Source: Prochilodus magdalenae (taxonomy: Eukaryota; Chordata; Actinopteri; Characiformes; Prochilodontidae). Taken from it: 64,000 nt of DNA. Numbering within the stretch: the first letter of the stretch is position 1; every line of letters begins with the position of its first letter. The stretch lies in assembly GCA_024036415.1 (NCBI GenBank), contig JAMWET010006982.1, positions 337,001 to 401,000 on the forward strand, in the 5' to 3' direction. The notes under the pieces were generated by a model that did no database searches, was not told the DNA's origin, and was given only the letters and a program-made list of their open reading frames with translations. Positions 25,022 to 38,040 of this stretch are shown piece after piece. Both the position numbers and the translations under genes were made by a program.

Positions 25022-25739
25022 CCTCATAGAACCAAGGTAAATCCAATATTTTATATTTTAGCATGGTCCTTTCCAGCACCAAAAGCCTGTATGTGTGACG
25101 TGAAATCAAATGCACATGGGAAAACAAAGTCAGTACAAGCCTACCAGCACACATGCTATAACCGAAACCTGCCAGTGGTCTGCTTATTCAAAGCCTTATC
25201 ATTTGTAGCGAATGTATACAGTATAATTAGTGAATAATGGTTAGCAGTGTAATAACCACTAGGCCCTGTAGCCCATGGAGGCTTTGTGTGTCTGTTTCTT
25301 AGTCTATAAGCTGCACAGTGTGGAGGTCTAATGAAAGCTGAAGCACTGTCAGGAGAGCTCTCACTGCCTCCCATCACTTTACTGACTATTGGACCCCATA
25401 ACATTATCTTACTATGCACTGTCACACTGGCCACTGCAAGGTGACTTTCTGTATCCAAGTCTGAACATTAAATTAAGCTGTCCAGCTTTTGGACAGAAAA
25501 TCCCTGCACCGCATTAAGCTGCCAATTTAATTAGTATAGTGTGGTATAATGTAGAATTATTCAAACCTCTGCCTTTTAAGAGCACACTGTATTCTTTAAT
25601 CATTCGTGGGCAGGTTTCCAGACCTGGATTAAACCTCAGCTGTAAAAAAAAAAGGTTGTCTGGGGGTTATTCATCAATGACATTTGCAATGGCAATTTAG
25701 TCCAAGACTACCACATCCAGGAAACCAGCATCGTATAGT

Positions 25740-26040
25740 TTTATTACCAGACTTTTTAATTTACTGTTGTTTTTTATTTATTTTTTATTTTTTTAGTTTC
25801 ATTTAAAATCAAATTTTACTTAGTTTCAAAGGTGCATTTATAGTTTTAATTTAGTTTTGATTTTCTGAAAACTAAGCTTTGGGTTAGTTTTTGTTTTGTT
25901 TCAGTTTATTTTTTAGTATTATGATGGAGTTTTTTGTTCGCAGTAGACTTTAGTTTTTAGATTTAAAAATTCTCAGTTTTTTCATTAATGAGCACATGCT
26001 TTTATTAGTACTTTCTGTTTTAGTATTAGTTTTAGTTAAC
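25740..26040. repeat. T-rich degenerate repeat
   Basis: Many TTTAGTTT/TTTTAGTTTC variants over about 300 bp; likely an old interspersed repeat. No termini found. Confidence 0.4.
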
Positions 26041-26331
26041 TACAGCTTTATTGATAGTAACAGCAAAGTTGAATTAACATCAGGACTTGGATGTAAAACT
26101 GGATGTAGATATTGCAACTGCTGGTACTGACTAGTTATTGTTTAACTAACTAACATAGAAGAGATGGGCACTCAAGTCAGCATCTCAATCTCAAGGTCTA
26201 CTCAAGTCATATGTTGACTAACTTGTGACTCTAACTAGAACCTGCCTTTATCTGGTTTGTAAAGTAAAACATATGAAATTTCAGTCTGTGAACTTGAGAC
26301 TTGTTTTGCCTATTTCCAAACCAGAGATCTA

Positions 26332-26440
26332 AACCAGAGCTGTCTAATCCTGGTCCTGGAGATCTACCACCTTTGGAAATTCAAATTCAACACACATGCC
26401 TCTAATATTCCGATTCTGCATGTACTGCATGTAGCTCAGC
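26332..26440. mobile_element. Fragment of a non-autonomous repeat
   Basis: CTAATCCTGGTCCTGGAGATC is a motif at the end of a common fish interspersed repeat. Only one end is present. A possible opposite end of a related element is seen at 37346-37425. Confidence 0.45.
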
Positions 26441-28423
26441 AGTTCTGTCGTTCCATTTCTGTCCTTTGTCCACACTGTAAGAGTGCTTATTAGAAGCCCT
26501 GTTCATTCTGACAGGATTTTAATAGGGTTTAGTGCAACTGATAAACAACACTAGACTAATTCTCTACTAAAAACTCTAAACTTGATTGCACACCAGAGAC
26601 TCTACAAGCAACTAGTGAACATCTCTGTCAGCTAATACAACTAGATACATAGTATAACTGGCAGGACACTTCAGAGGTGGCACCTGATCTCCAAAGTGAT
26701 AAGGAAAGCTTAAACAGTAAAAACCAAAATCAATTCAGCACGACCTGGTTAAAGCATACTAGTAAAATTAGCCCTGGGCTACACTCAGGCTGATCTTCCC
26801 TTACTCTCATTGGCAAATAACATAATCAATAGCACTTATTAACTAAAACCTTTCAACAGTACATGTAGCATCAGCCTATAGGCAATAACATGTCATGATA
26901 ACCTTTTATTAACAGTTCCAATTCCTGTTTTGACTCTCCAGGCTCTGCACATGCAGTTAACTTGGTAATGTGAAATATTGCAGTTGACATCATACAGTTT
27001 CACAGTGTGGCACATGTTCAATCAGATGTCCATGTGGTTAAGCAGAGGTTTTCCAAATAAAGCCAGAGCTAACCTAATCAAAGTGTTGTGGCGTTGTCCT
27101 GATACTGGTGCAGGGTCAAATGAAAGAAACGCTACACTAACTGAACCTCTGGGGTTACGATTCAAAATCCTCTGGGACGTCAGTGATGAAATGCTGCAGA
27201 TGCTTTAGAACAGCTAGTGTGAGGCTCTCCTCTATAAGATGATTATATCCTGCACTGCAATAAAAGTCAAAGCAACACAAAAGCAGCAGTAAAAGCTAGT
27301 TCTTCAAATGGCACCTGGAAACCCCCTTGGCTACGTAGCTTACTCAAAGACACAGACTGTTCAGTTTGTATGAAAGCACCCAATGCTGATATTCATACTC
27401 TTCCCTCCAGATAATGCATTGTTGGCTCTGATGGGATCAAAAGAGCCCAGCGGCCAGCTTCACTTTCAGTGTGTTTGCATGCCGGTGGGGTGCTGAATGG
27501 CCAGGCAGGGGAGCGATCCATTATCTGGCCTTCTGGATGGATGTGGACCAGCTGTCTGTCAGCGAGGCAGTGAGGCAGTGCTCCGCTCTTTTTCTGACAA
27601 CCGCAATGAGAGTCGCTGCTGGGTTCTGCTACGAAAAAGACAACACCCCCCATTCACCTGACCTCGACTGGGGTCAGAGGGTTGATAGCACATCAGGCAG
27701 CAGTGGACAGAGCTAGCCATTCTTTAGTGAAGAGCTAATTTGCTGGTCTGTTGCACCAACAGGGGAAAAGTATCATACTGTGATTCTATTGCTTCTCACT
27801 GTCATATCTATACATCATACACATACTGTGAAATCTTTATGTGGCACAGCTGAAAACAGAAATGCATTATTGTGACTAAAATGATGTTGTCCATGACTGG
27901 TAAGGGTGTTCACGGCACACAGTAAACAATTCTGAGATTAGTTAAAGCATCCCAATCCTAGAGATCACTCCGCCAAAGGCCAATATTTTGAAACACTGTG
28001 CATCCCTAGTTCTAATAAAATCATCATTGCTATTATTTTCCACTATGCCAGTGTAGCTAATGCTAGAGAAAGTCCTGTCTGTAATGACAGCAAACCACGG
28101 AAAGAGAAATTTAGCTGCAACAAAAGGCTCCCGCAAAGTTTTATAATCCCAAAGAGAGAAAGCAACCTAAGAGTACAGTTTAGGTGTGATCACTCACAGG
28201 AGGACTGAAAATAGGCCTTGCACTCTAGATAGCCTCTGTCTGGATGATCTATGATGTTTCTGTTCCCGCTGGTCTCTTTGGTGAGTAAAAAAACACCAGG
28301 TCAAGATCCACGTGTGTGAATGTTTTAGCATCAGTGGAAGGCCAGCACATGTACTGCTTCACAATTTTTGTCCACCAGTTTCACGATAATTGAATGAGAC
28401 ATCAACATGCAGCACCAAGCATA

Positions 28424-28870
28424 CAGTCTTGTGCAGAAATCAGAGAGCAACCAGAATTTATTTAATTTATAATTACTACAAAATACTACATCACATACAT
28501 CACTACACTATCAGTAGTTTCTAAAACTGGAGTTTTTATTGGTATTTTTTCCCACAATTTCTGCTTATGTACAATATGGATATAATTTACCAATACATAT
28601 TTTAAATATAAAAGTATTTACTGAAGCTGTATATACACTAAATCAACTGCCTCTGGTTTTATTACATTTTCCTATTTACTTGTATCTACTTTGTAAATAG
28701 TTAAAACATACGAATAACTTACAAAAAGGCATTTTATCAAAACCCTTACATCTCCAAAATGTTAATTGTACAGGAACAAAAAAAAAAAAAATACATATTT
28801 CACCTTAAATGTAAGTTAAAGTAACCAGACTTTTATCCAAGTCATTTTCAGGTATTTCTTTTGGCCTGTT
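28424..28870. mobile_element. Possible Tc1-like terminal fragment
   Basis: ACAGTCTTGTGCAGAAATCAG resembles a Tc1-type terminal repeat followed by subterminal sequence seen in fish elements. The other end was not found, so the right limit is a guess. Confidence 0.35.
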
Positions 28871-29765
28871 CATCATTATGGTTACCTTCCAGGTACTTCC
28901 GAAATTATGTCAGAAACTGATAAATATCAAATATTGAGGCGTTTTTTTGTGATAGCATCAATATGTAGCTGTATTGGTGAAATATGAGTATATTGTAAAA
29001 GGAGTTTAGTTGATCCAACCTAAAATAATTACTGTAGTCTTTTACTAGCAAAGCAATAAGGTTTAATCAACCTAAAAAAAAACGACAGATAATTTCAATC
29101 AAAGTTTAAGCAAATCTTATTTAATTGCTTGTACCAAACTGAAGTATTATTTTAGGTTGCAGCTTTAATCTAGCTGCACATGCAGTACAGTTATATAAGT
29201 GAAGATGAACTTATCAAGGTTGTAAAGAGAGTGGCTTCTATATAGACTAAGCTTACTAACACTCAGTAAGTCCACAATCCTAATGCAAAGAATATTCTGT
29301 GAATAGATGCATATGTTTTCTACTTGAAGGCTGAAATTCAGTGAAACTGAAAGTGATCTTTACATGCACAGCTTATAAGTCTACTACAAATCACGTTTAT
29401 GTGTCCATGTAAATTTTGCGTTTTTGACTTTGACAGACACATCCGCACATTCAGCTGAATAACAAAAAAAGAAGACGGTGGGTGGGAGATGGTTTCTTTC
29501 ATTAGTGTCAGACAGTGGGAATCAGCCAAGTCCAATCTCCTAATGGTTGGAGGCGGACATAATCACATCAAAACGGAAAGCGAATAACCTCGTCTATAAG
29601 GAGAAGACTAGGACATCTCACGTTAAAAGATTGCATCAGGCACTGATGCTATTACTGGGAATTTGGGGGAGGGGGGGGAGAAAGGGTGAGAGACAGACAG
29701 ACAGACAAGAAAGCAAGCAGGAAGAGATGCGTGTGGGATATGAAATGAACTGGAGTCACGACGCA

Positions 29766-29850
29766 ATATATATTATAATTATATTATATTATTACATTAT
29801 ATATTATATTATACTATATTATATATTATATTTTATAATTGTAATATTAT
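29766..29850. repeat. AT-rich microsatellite
   Basis: Imperfect TATAT/TATTA array, preceded at 29688-29706 by a short (GACA)n run. Confidence 0.9.
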
Positions 29851-31059
29851 ATTAAACAGTTAAAAATGCGTATTAAATCCTATTTTTTGTGGAAATGATA
29901 GACAACTGCATAAGACTCCATATTAAAATCAACCCAACTTAAAGTGATCTCTCCATTTTAACTTTTTGTAATCTCTTTCTAGCCTTTGAACCCCCAACCA
30001 CTGTATCATAATGCGGCACGCCACCATACACCGCTGAACACTACAGCAAAAGAGCCTCAGATTATATCAGGCTTGTCGCTCTCAATTACACTATGGCTGA
30101 GCACTCGGGCTCTGTAGGTGATTCAATAAAGATGCTGTTGAATGGGCAGAGAGCGGTGGGCTGGGAACCTGCCCCCACACCAAGCACCCCAAGCCATCAG
30201 GCCTGTGTTGCGGATTCCAATGCGGAGCACGAGCTAAGCAGCGGACATATGTTCAACCATGCATGCCAGCTATAGACCACTGAGACGATCTCTCCACCCA
30301 CTGTTTCAGCTACACATGCACAGGCAGTGTGAGAGAGGACACAGACACAGGACCGTGCAGGTTGAGATAGTGATCCACAGCAAGAACAGAATGAGATTAA
30401 GACGGGTATGAATTTTAAAATATAACATATGCGCACTTTTAGAATGATATCTGGCTTCATCAGTCCCTTCAGAACAGCAAACTGCACAAACATCACAATT
30501 CTAGCAGCGAGAGCATGATGCACAGAAACATATCTATAGTTGAATTCAGCCTTAGAGGACAGTGCATAATCACATTAGTCCCCTGCCATGAAAGTAGTAT
30601 AGCCTAGTAACAGAATTACCGGACACTGACTCACTTCTATAGATGCTGTTACTCAGATAATAAATGATTCATCCCCAAATTGCCCGTTTAAAATATAACC
30701 TAATGAGGGTGAGTCACGAAGACAGGCCGATCCATTTGAACTTAGTGAAAGTCTACGTAATGCGGCACTGCTGATGAAGTGCTTGCCTCAAGGATTCAAC
30801 CTTGAGGCCCAGGAGTCCTTTGGCAAGTACAATGGCTTTACAGGATGACTGAGACTCAAAATTAAGGGATGCAAAGAGCAGGAATAGACATATTCAAAGA
30901 ATACGATACAGCTTTTGTGCTAATATGTCTGTTATGGTAGTGTGTGGTGAGCGCAAGAAGAACAGGGGAATCTTTTTTAGGCACTGTATCTGCATTTTTC
31001 TGTTTACAGATGCCTAAACAGCCATGCTGCATTACAATAAACACTATTTAAATTGTGAG

Positions 31060-31275
31060 TATATTTGGCGCTGACGTGGTGTTAAGGACAGTCATCAATG
31101 GTCTGCGTGCATGTAGTCCAGCGTCATGCAGCTGTCTGCCAACTTGTATGGCCAAGTGGAACTTTAATTATTCGCATGTCTTACAATGTCAAACCTACCC
31201 ACCAACTTTTAATCCTGTCAGTTGATTCCTTCCATTTGTTCAACTGTTCTTTTGATGATGAGTGTATCTTGTCAT
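31060..31275 (-). mobile_element. Truncated Tc1-like element (5' part)
   Basis: On the minus strand the fragment starts near ATACACTCATCATCAAAAG and contains TTGGTGGGTAGGTTTGACATT, which recurs at 38590-38640 (TGTCAAATTTACCCACCAAG on the plus strand) and at about 57410-57435. It also shares a segment around the start of the broken transposase with 38400-38450. Confidence 0.55.
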
Positions 31276-32379
31276 ATCTGACCAGCCCTACTAATAATTA
31301 TCAGATGTAAGGTATACAACTACATTTACAAAAACTATATTAATGGTACCATAAATGAAGTATTCATAAATTAAATTCATATCAGTTCAGAAACATAAAT
31401 TCAATATACTAAGTTGTTCTCTGATGTCTACATAAAAGGCATGTGACCTTCAAATGTGCTTTTACATGTCTATTTACAGCTCTACCATTTGGCCCTAGAA
31501 TAAAACTTCTAAACCCTTTTCCAGGAACCAATCGGCCAATGGGAAAAGTTGATGTGCATCTTTTAATGAGGCTGCTATTGGTTTCCTGTTCGCCAGCTTC
31601 TTAATCAGATGCTACAGGCTATACTTTTTATGCTAATGCTAGTTACTGTCAATTATGTTATAGCCACTTACTTTCTACTCTACATTAACACAAATTAAAT
31701 TTAGGTTTTACTCACTATGGCTGCTCAGATGAAATCAAATGAGATAAAAAGGATAAAATGTCTTAAAAGTGGATAAAATTACAAGGCATTGGCTGCAACT
31801 TTCAGGATGCTGTGTGCGATATGATGTCATTTAAGGTGGAACTGCTAAACGAAGATGCTCAGTATTTATAAGGTTTGAGGAACTGTGCAGTGAAATGTGC
31901 AGAGCACACAAACAGCTCTAAATTAAAGTTGTCAGGAATCTTGTTAAAGATGTTGTTGTCTTCTTGTTCACGAGACTGTTTAGCAAATTTTCCGTTCCAC
32001 CTTAAATGGTGCCACAGTAACGTTTTGGCACCTGTACCAGCTGAAGAATGTAAGATGGAATAACGGTTTGAATTAAGAAGCTGCGGAGATGGAAGCCAAC
32101 ATCAGCCTTGTTTAATGATGAACATCAGTCATGCTCAATGACTGCTCGGTTCCTTGGAAGGAGTATGATAGTGCCGACATTCCCTTCACAGCCTGGGATG
32201 GCAGGTTTCCCTACATAGTCCACCATTTTGGTGGCTGTTGCTCCATTGTCGTTGTTTCGCTGATCTAGAACGTGAGCTGGTGTATATGCAGACTGTCAGG
32301 ACTGTTATGTAACAGTCTGACGCTGAAGTCTGTCTGTTGTTCTGCCCTCATTTGTAAATTGTGTGATTTGAATTTGTAG

Positions 32380-32490
32380 GAAGAGAGAACAGTGTTTGAG
32401 GTTCATGGTCTGTCAGTTCTACACACCAAACTCTCTTTATTCTATTATAATGATGTAAATACAGTTTTCCATTCTATGGCCCCTTTAAAC
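32380..32490. mobile_element. Fragment of an interspersed repeat
   Basis: The end TTCCATTCTATGGCCCCTTT, preceded by ttcatggtctgtcagttct, is a pattern of a common fish DNA-transposon-derived repeat. Borders are approximate. Confidence 0.4.
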
Positions 32491-32649
32491 AGCTGAATCT
32501 GAGGTTACAGAGGAACCGACACTGAAGTCTAAACTCTGCCACCACATTAGTGTGAGTTCAGTAAGCCAATATTATCTGTTAATATCTCGGAGCCACTGCA
32601 CATTCATATTTCTGGACAGTTATGGCTGCATTAGTCAGCGGGCTCCTCT

Positions 32650-32729
32650 GTGTCTCTGAGCTCATCAGATTGAAGACTGAAGTGGCAGGACGCTAAAGTT
32701 ATTCCTACAACCGTAACGGCGTCCTCTCT
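32650..32729 (+). repeat. 80-bp dispersed sequence, copy 1
   Basis: Runs from GTGTCTCTGAGCTCATCAG to GTCCTCTC and is about 90% identical to 48684-48765. Both copies run directly into pyrimidine microsatellites. Function and family unknown. Confidence 0.9.
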
Positions 32730-33452
32730 CTCTCTGCATCTCTCTTTCTCATTCTTTCTGCATCTCTCTCTCTCTCTCTCTTTCTTTTTCATTCTTTCTG
32801 CATCTCTCTGTCTCTCTCTCTCTCTGCATCTGTCTTTCTTTCTCATTCTCTCTGCATCCCTCTCTCTCTATATCACTCTCGTTCTCGTTCTCTCTGCATC
32901 TCTCTTTCTTTCTCGTTCTCTCTGCATCTCTCTTTCTATCTCTCTCTTTCTTTCTCGTTCTCTCTGCATCTCTCTCTCTGTCTCTCTCTTTCTTTCTTGT
33001 TCTCTCTGCATCTCTCTCTTTCTTTCTTGTTCTCTCTGCATCTCTCTCTTTTTGTCTTTCTCTTTCTTTCTCGTTCTCTCTGCATCTTTCTCTTTTTTCT
33101 TGTTCTCTCTGCATCTCTCTTTCTATCTCTCTCTTTCTTTCTCGTTCTCTCTATATATCTTTCTCTTCTCTGTTTCTCATTTTCTCTACATCTCTTTCTA
33201 TCTCTCTCTTTCTTTCTCGTTCTCTCTCTATATCTCTCTCTTCTCTGTTTCTCATTTTCTCTGCTTCTCTCTGCATCTCTCTCTCTGCATCTTTCTCTTT
33301 CTATCTCTCTTCTTTCTTTCTCGTTCTCTCTGCATCTCTCTCTCTGCATCTCTCTCTTTCTATCTCTCCTCTTTCTTTCTCGTTCTCTCTGCATCTCTCT
33401 TTCTTTCTCATTCTCTCTATATATCTCTCTCTACTCTGTTTCTCATTTTCTC

Positions 33453-33485
<33 letters not shown>

Positions 33486-33486
33486 A
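32725..33486. repeat. 760-bp polypyrimidine tract with TCTCTGCATC units
   Basis: The plus strand is almost only C and T apart from regularly spaced TGCATC and CGTT interruptions, roughly one per 25-60 bases, and ends with pure (CT)n. Sv2c transcripts would contain the GA-rich complement. The long frames on both strands are low-complexity artefacts. Confidence 0.95.
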
Positions 33487-34083
33487 ATCGCTCGGGGCGG
33501 AATGTCCGCGCACCCAGCGCTCTACTCCAGTGGTCTGTTCGGCTCATGTCAGAGTTTCAGAGGAGAGACGCATCTCGCCAGGTTTCCAGAAGAGTTTATA
33601 GAGAGGAGCCTCTCCTCTAAACTCCCGCTCACCAACTCCAGCTTTACTGGTCTGTGGTGGGCTACGTTTCAGCGTTTGGAATACAGATATGAGAAAAGTG
33701 CCTTTAAACGGCTGTAGGCGACTGTAGAAGAAACCCATCAGGAGAACTACAGTTACACTAACCTGAGCTCACGGTACCCCACACGGTGGTCTGGGTACGG
33801 TACCCTACACGGGTGGTCTGTGTAAAACACGGTCATTTCATTAAACTCATTGTAACTTTTCTTATTCCATACGTACAGACACAAACAAATGAACCAGATA
33901 TTAAGCTTCCGGTTGACGATGTTAGTTCAGTTCTCCACCTGCGCCGGCGGGGCTTCAGGGTGTAGTGGACGAAGCTAATCGGTGACGGGCATTTACACCA
34001 ACCTAGTGGGTTTCTTACGGTGCGCTTCTGTTTGGTGAGGAGAAGAAAACACATGCCGGGTTAAAGAGGAGCAGCTAACTTAC

Positions 34084-34180
34084 CTTTTACTGAGGTTTCG
34101 GTGCTGGTACTCCATTGCTGTGACGGTTCTCAGATGGACATTCAGGAACTGAGGAGGTGAGAGCTGCAGTCCAGCGTCTA
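34084..34180 (-). other. sv2c: Probable non-coding first exon of sv2c (3' end defined, 5' end not)
   Basis: On the minus strand a strong donor, AGTAAAAG|GTAAGTT, places an exon end at 34084. It lies upstream of the first coding exon, in a GC-richer island-like stretch (about 33.48-34.2 kb), where a vertebrate SV2-type 5' leader exon is expected. The 5' boundary is not visible and the end coordinate given is arbitrary. Splicing to 23519 would create a leader with short upstream ORFs. This rests on splice-site appearance and position only. Confidence 0.4.
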
Positions 34181-34193
34181 TCTCTGCAGTACT

Positions 34194-34466
34194 TCAGAAG
34201 AGAGAGAGGGGCAGAGAGGGAGAGAGAGAGAGAGAGAGAGACGCAGGGAGAGAGAACGGGAGGAAGAGCGAGAGAGGGGGTAGAGAAAGAGTCGGAGAGA
34301 ACGAGATATAGAAAGAGATACAGAAAGAGAGAAGGAGAGAATGGGAAAGAGAGAAAGGCAGGGAGAATAGGAGAGGGAAAGAAAGCAAGAAATAATGGGA
34401 GAAAGAAAAAGACAGAATGACAGAATGATAGGAAGAGACAGAAAGAAATGAAGAGAGAGAGAGAGA
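34194..34466. repeat. Purine-rich (GA)n tract
   Basis: GAGAGA runs on the plus strand mixed with GGGA, GAAA and AGAAAGAGA. It sits about 110-380 bp upstream of the putative sv2c leader donor, so it may be inside the leader exon or promoter. The sense strand of sv2c is CT-rich here. Confidence 0.9.
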
Positions 34467-35249
34467 GCTGGGCTGCTTGGTACTTGTGACCAAACCTGAC
34501 GGAATCAGCAGCATGAGACACAAGCTGTAACACAAAAACTGTTAACTGATGCTGGACAGTGTTTCCAGAAGCATCTACAGATGGACGGGGCCGCTGCTAA
34601 CGTGTGTTTAACTTTATGTAGCAAAGACGGGAAAAGATCAGCTCCTCCACACCCACTAAATCCCTCATCCACCACAGCTACACCCTGTTACAATTTTCTC
34701 CTTCACACTGCTGTGACTATTCTTAAATTGGTGTTGGCTCTGCTGTATCAATTAGATCCAGAGTCTGATCCTGAAAGTCCAGTAAAACAACTGGTAGACC
34801 AAGCCCACATGTAAACCAAAGTCAGGCTGTGGTCTAGAAGGTGTCTCGCAGCGGTGGCTTCTGTTGTCATTTGTTGGCCTCTGCTTTTCTTTCTGTAAGC
34901 CTTGCAGTTTTCGAAGAGCTGTTCCATGCCAGAAAGCTGAAGAGCATAATCCCTCTTCTGACACCACTGTGGCATCAGTGTAGAGAAAGACACCAGAGAG
35001 GCCCCAATTCTGTTGCGAGAAGTGCTATTTATTAAACTAACATGCAGGACAAGGGCCACAAGTACACTGAAGCTGTTCCATGTCGACCATCAAAACAGGC
35101 CTGCCAACTGGGCCTGGATTGCAACTTTTCACTGCCACTTATGAGTGGCTAAAATACAGTGTTATACTACCTATACTATATCAGGATGATTGGCGCTGTC
35201 CTAGTATTTATACTCTGTTAACAACTCGTGTTAATTTGCAGCACAAACC

Positions 35250-35640
35250 TTGTGTTTCTTACATACAGCTGATTGCTGCAAAACTGTGCACTCTGGGAGA
35301 TGCAGGTCAAAACGTTCATCTGCTTAGTTTTACATAATTGTTTGTCTCAAAGCACATTGGACCAACGAATCTGTGTGTGGAGGCACCGCGGTCAGCGTAA
35401 AAAAGAACACTTTGTTGTCACACGTCCAGAAAGCCTGGTGTCACAATACCTCCACCCCTACCACAAAATCTGCAGGAACTGTGTGGGAATATTCAAGATC
35501 TATATCATAGGACACCATTAGGAACCTCTACAACTCCATGCTGGCGTGATGCGTTAACAAACATGTTGGCCTGACACCGTACTAAGAGACACTACTTAAT
35601 AAATATTCCTCATATGAGTCTAAATGTATCATCATTTATT
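35250..35640 (+). pseudogene. Tc1-like transposase relic
   Basis: The frame at 35350-35400 reads like the conserved RxxVWRxxGQR region of Tc1-type DDE transposases, and GHHxxNLYNSML at 35510-35545 like their C-terminal end. Stops and frameshifts are present. The tail (cctgacaccgtactaagagacactac and AATAAATATT) is shared with 42130-42215. Confidence 0.6.
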
Positions 35641-37261
35641 GTTTATATTTATTCCCAATAGCATTGCAATGCGAAGACAGCACCTTGTTCACATCAGTAT
35701 ATATTATACCTACACATTTCCTTGAAATGAATAACAATGCATCGATCTTTGTCCTCTAAATGAATTGACTGTAATAGTGTGTGACCTTAGGCTCTGGTAC
35801 TCTTCATGTATGACTTGAGACTTGGAAGGGGGGTGGGCTCCTACAGCATGCTGACTACACTTAGAGCCAGAGTGATGGAAAGCCAAGAAGCACTTAACTT
35901 AATGAGCTGCCAGCGTAGAATATACTGCGCTTCCATTAGATCCATCTGGGCCTGTGATCTGAATGACCAGCAAAAAATCAGCCTGTGTTACAAAGAAATA
36001 AGACTATCTCAGATGAACAGCTATGTACACATACAAATGCCAGTGCTTATTACATGAGGAGGACGAATCCTAATAAATCTATTTTAATGTAGTGAAACAA
36101 ATGTTATTCTTTAAGCAACCTTGATACACAGTCTTTTCATCATGCACAGTCCGTAGGATCTCCTTCTATCCCTCATGTGCCTTTGTGCAACCTGAAATCT
36201 TCCCACTGCTTAAAAATTATTTGCACAAATGTTTTGATGGACTACTGTTTTTCTGTGGGTGGGATTCTTACTGAAAGCGCACACAGATTATCGAGCCTGG
36301 TTTGATTTGGAGAGAAACGGTAGCCCTTGACATCCCACTAGGTTGAAATCACTGATGAAGCTTTACAGAAAAGTAGCCCATTAAGTCTTAACAAGAGAGA
36401 TCCATCCATCAGTGGCTTGTCGATATCCGTGAGCCCACAAGGCACAGCAGCTTAATCAATTACAGTTTCATTTATCGACTGTATAGCTGATTGCATGAGT
36501 TTAAATCAGTATTAGAAATGCTGTAGGACTTCAGTTGCCTAATGCTGTAATGCATACTGTATATATATTGTTTTTAAGCCTATATAAGTCAATGTATGTT
36601 CCAGTCATACAAACTAACGCTATGTTGTCAGAATGTCTGCACTACCGTAATGCACCCTGCACAACAGTGACAAAACCTTGCTGAATGTTATATCACTTAA
36701 AGGAAAGCAGTGACCTGTTTAGTGCAATTGCTCTGTTTGACAAGATGATGGGAAACCAGCAGTAGAGGGTGCAACACAAAGGGATCCAAAAAGTCATTCA
36801 CTTATTTTAAAATCACTGTCCTCCCTGTCACCCTCATCCTGGGTAGCGTTCACAAATTTCGTTTTTGTAAAAGAGAAAAAAAAATTGCATTTAATCATAA
36901 CACGATTACCTAATATACCTACTATAACAACAGACAGCATAGCTTTGTGGGTTTATGCTAATTACTAAATGCCTTTGCTTTAACCATAACAGTACACAGA
37001 CTCCAATGCTACATCACTCTTTCAATTATTTCTCCGGCCAGTCACAGTGTGTCAACTGTTTATAAAAGGATTCAACTCACGCTCCTGTTCTGCTGCTTTT
37101 AGGTACCAACATTTCGACATCCTCCCCGTCCTCCCACCAGTTTGGTCCTGTTATCCAAGGAATAGGCTTCAACCCTGTCTGAATACGTCAAGACCCGGGA
37201 CCAGGCCAGGGCCTATGCCAAAGACTCCTCATTCCTTAAGGATTGTTATTCTACACCCTAA

Positions 37262-37269
<8 letters not shown>

Positions 37270-37311
<42 letters not shown>
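37270..37311. repeat. (AT)n microsatellite
   Basis: More than 20 perfect AT units after an A-run. Confidence 0.97.
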
Positions 37312-37314
<3 letters not shown>

Positions 37315-37345
37315 CCATCACTTTTGCCTTTTGTGTCTTTCTGGC

Positions 37346-37425
37346 AGAACAGCTGTTGAAGAATGAAACCTGCAAAGGCCAAACTGGCCTTTTGAGGATT
37401 AGATTGGACACCACTGCTGTAAACT
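37346..37425. mobile_element. End fragment of a non-autonomous repeat
   Basis: Ends TTGAGGATTAGATTGGACACC ACTGCTGTAA, the right-end pattern of the repeat whose left end appears at 26332. The (AT)n tract lies just before it. Confidence 0.45.
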
Positions 37426-38040
37426 ATGCAAAAGTCTTCTGAAACATTAAAAAAAAAAGAAGAGTTCAACCAATTATAGTGCCGGGTTAATATCCCAAAT
37501 ATCAAGCTGGGATAACAAATATGAAGTGCCAATTATTTGAGAAACTCAACAGCAGCATGAAGTTTTATCCCTCTTGTTCCTTCTCCTCATTCTGTCTGGC
37601 TGCTTCCACATGGGAGGGAGTTGCTTTTAACTCTTTTGCAAAGGTAAAATATACAGACCTGCCAAACTTGGGAAAATATTTAGTGTTAATAACATTATCC
37701 TAATAATACATCATTTGCAAGATAGTTTGTTTGTCCATTTAACAAACTAAGAGTTCTATTGTCTGTGTGTCACAGATTATTAAGCATGATTATTCATAGC
37801 AATTTTTAAATTATTATTATTAATGCAACCAAATAGTACAAAAGCATGTGAACCAATGCTGCATTCACATGTTTGCGGTTTGCCGTTAATAGTCACCACA
37901 GTTACAATAGTGCTAGCTAGTGTGAACACCAATTCAGTTTCTGTTCTTTTTTTCATTTTTTTATACTCACCATAATAATCATGTAATGCTATTGGGAAGG
38001 AAGATAAATGAAGATGAATTTAGACTGATATGGGCAATAT

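Larger units (their letters stand above)
23520..34083. other. Probable first intron of sv2c
   Basis: 10.6 kb between the acceptor at 23520 and the putative donor at 34083. It contains a hAT-like MITE (23601-24041), AT tracts, T-rich sequence (25740-26040), Tc1-like fragments, and the large pyrimidine tract at 32725-33486. No gene with splice signals is seen. Confidence 0.6.

Noticed and set aside
32749..33717. Several 120-220 codon frames (Arg/Glu-rich on minus, Ser/Leu-rich on plus)
   Set aside because: Low-complexity translations of a polypyrimidine tract open in many frames at once.
34087..34535. 148- and 113-codon minus-strand frames rich in Ser/Leu/Phe
   Set aside because: Products of the (CT)n strand; no similarity to proteins.
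34581..34814. Short plus-strand frame starting MDGAAANVCL as a gene near the sv2c promoter
   Set aside because: No homology, no donor or acceptor consistent with an extension, and low coding character.
34748..35059. 103-codon minus-strand frame
   Set aside because: May belong to an old interspersed repeat, but I could not identify the family, so no feature is reported.
37047..37442. 131-codon frame through an (AT)n tract
   Set aside because: The centre is a YIYIYI repeat and the right end is a known repeat fragment.
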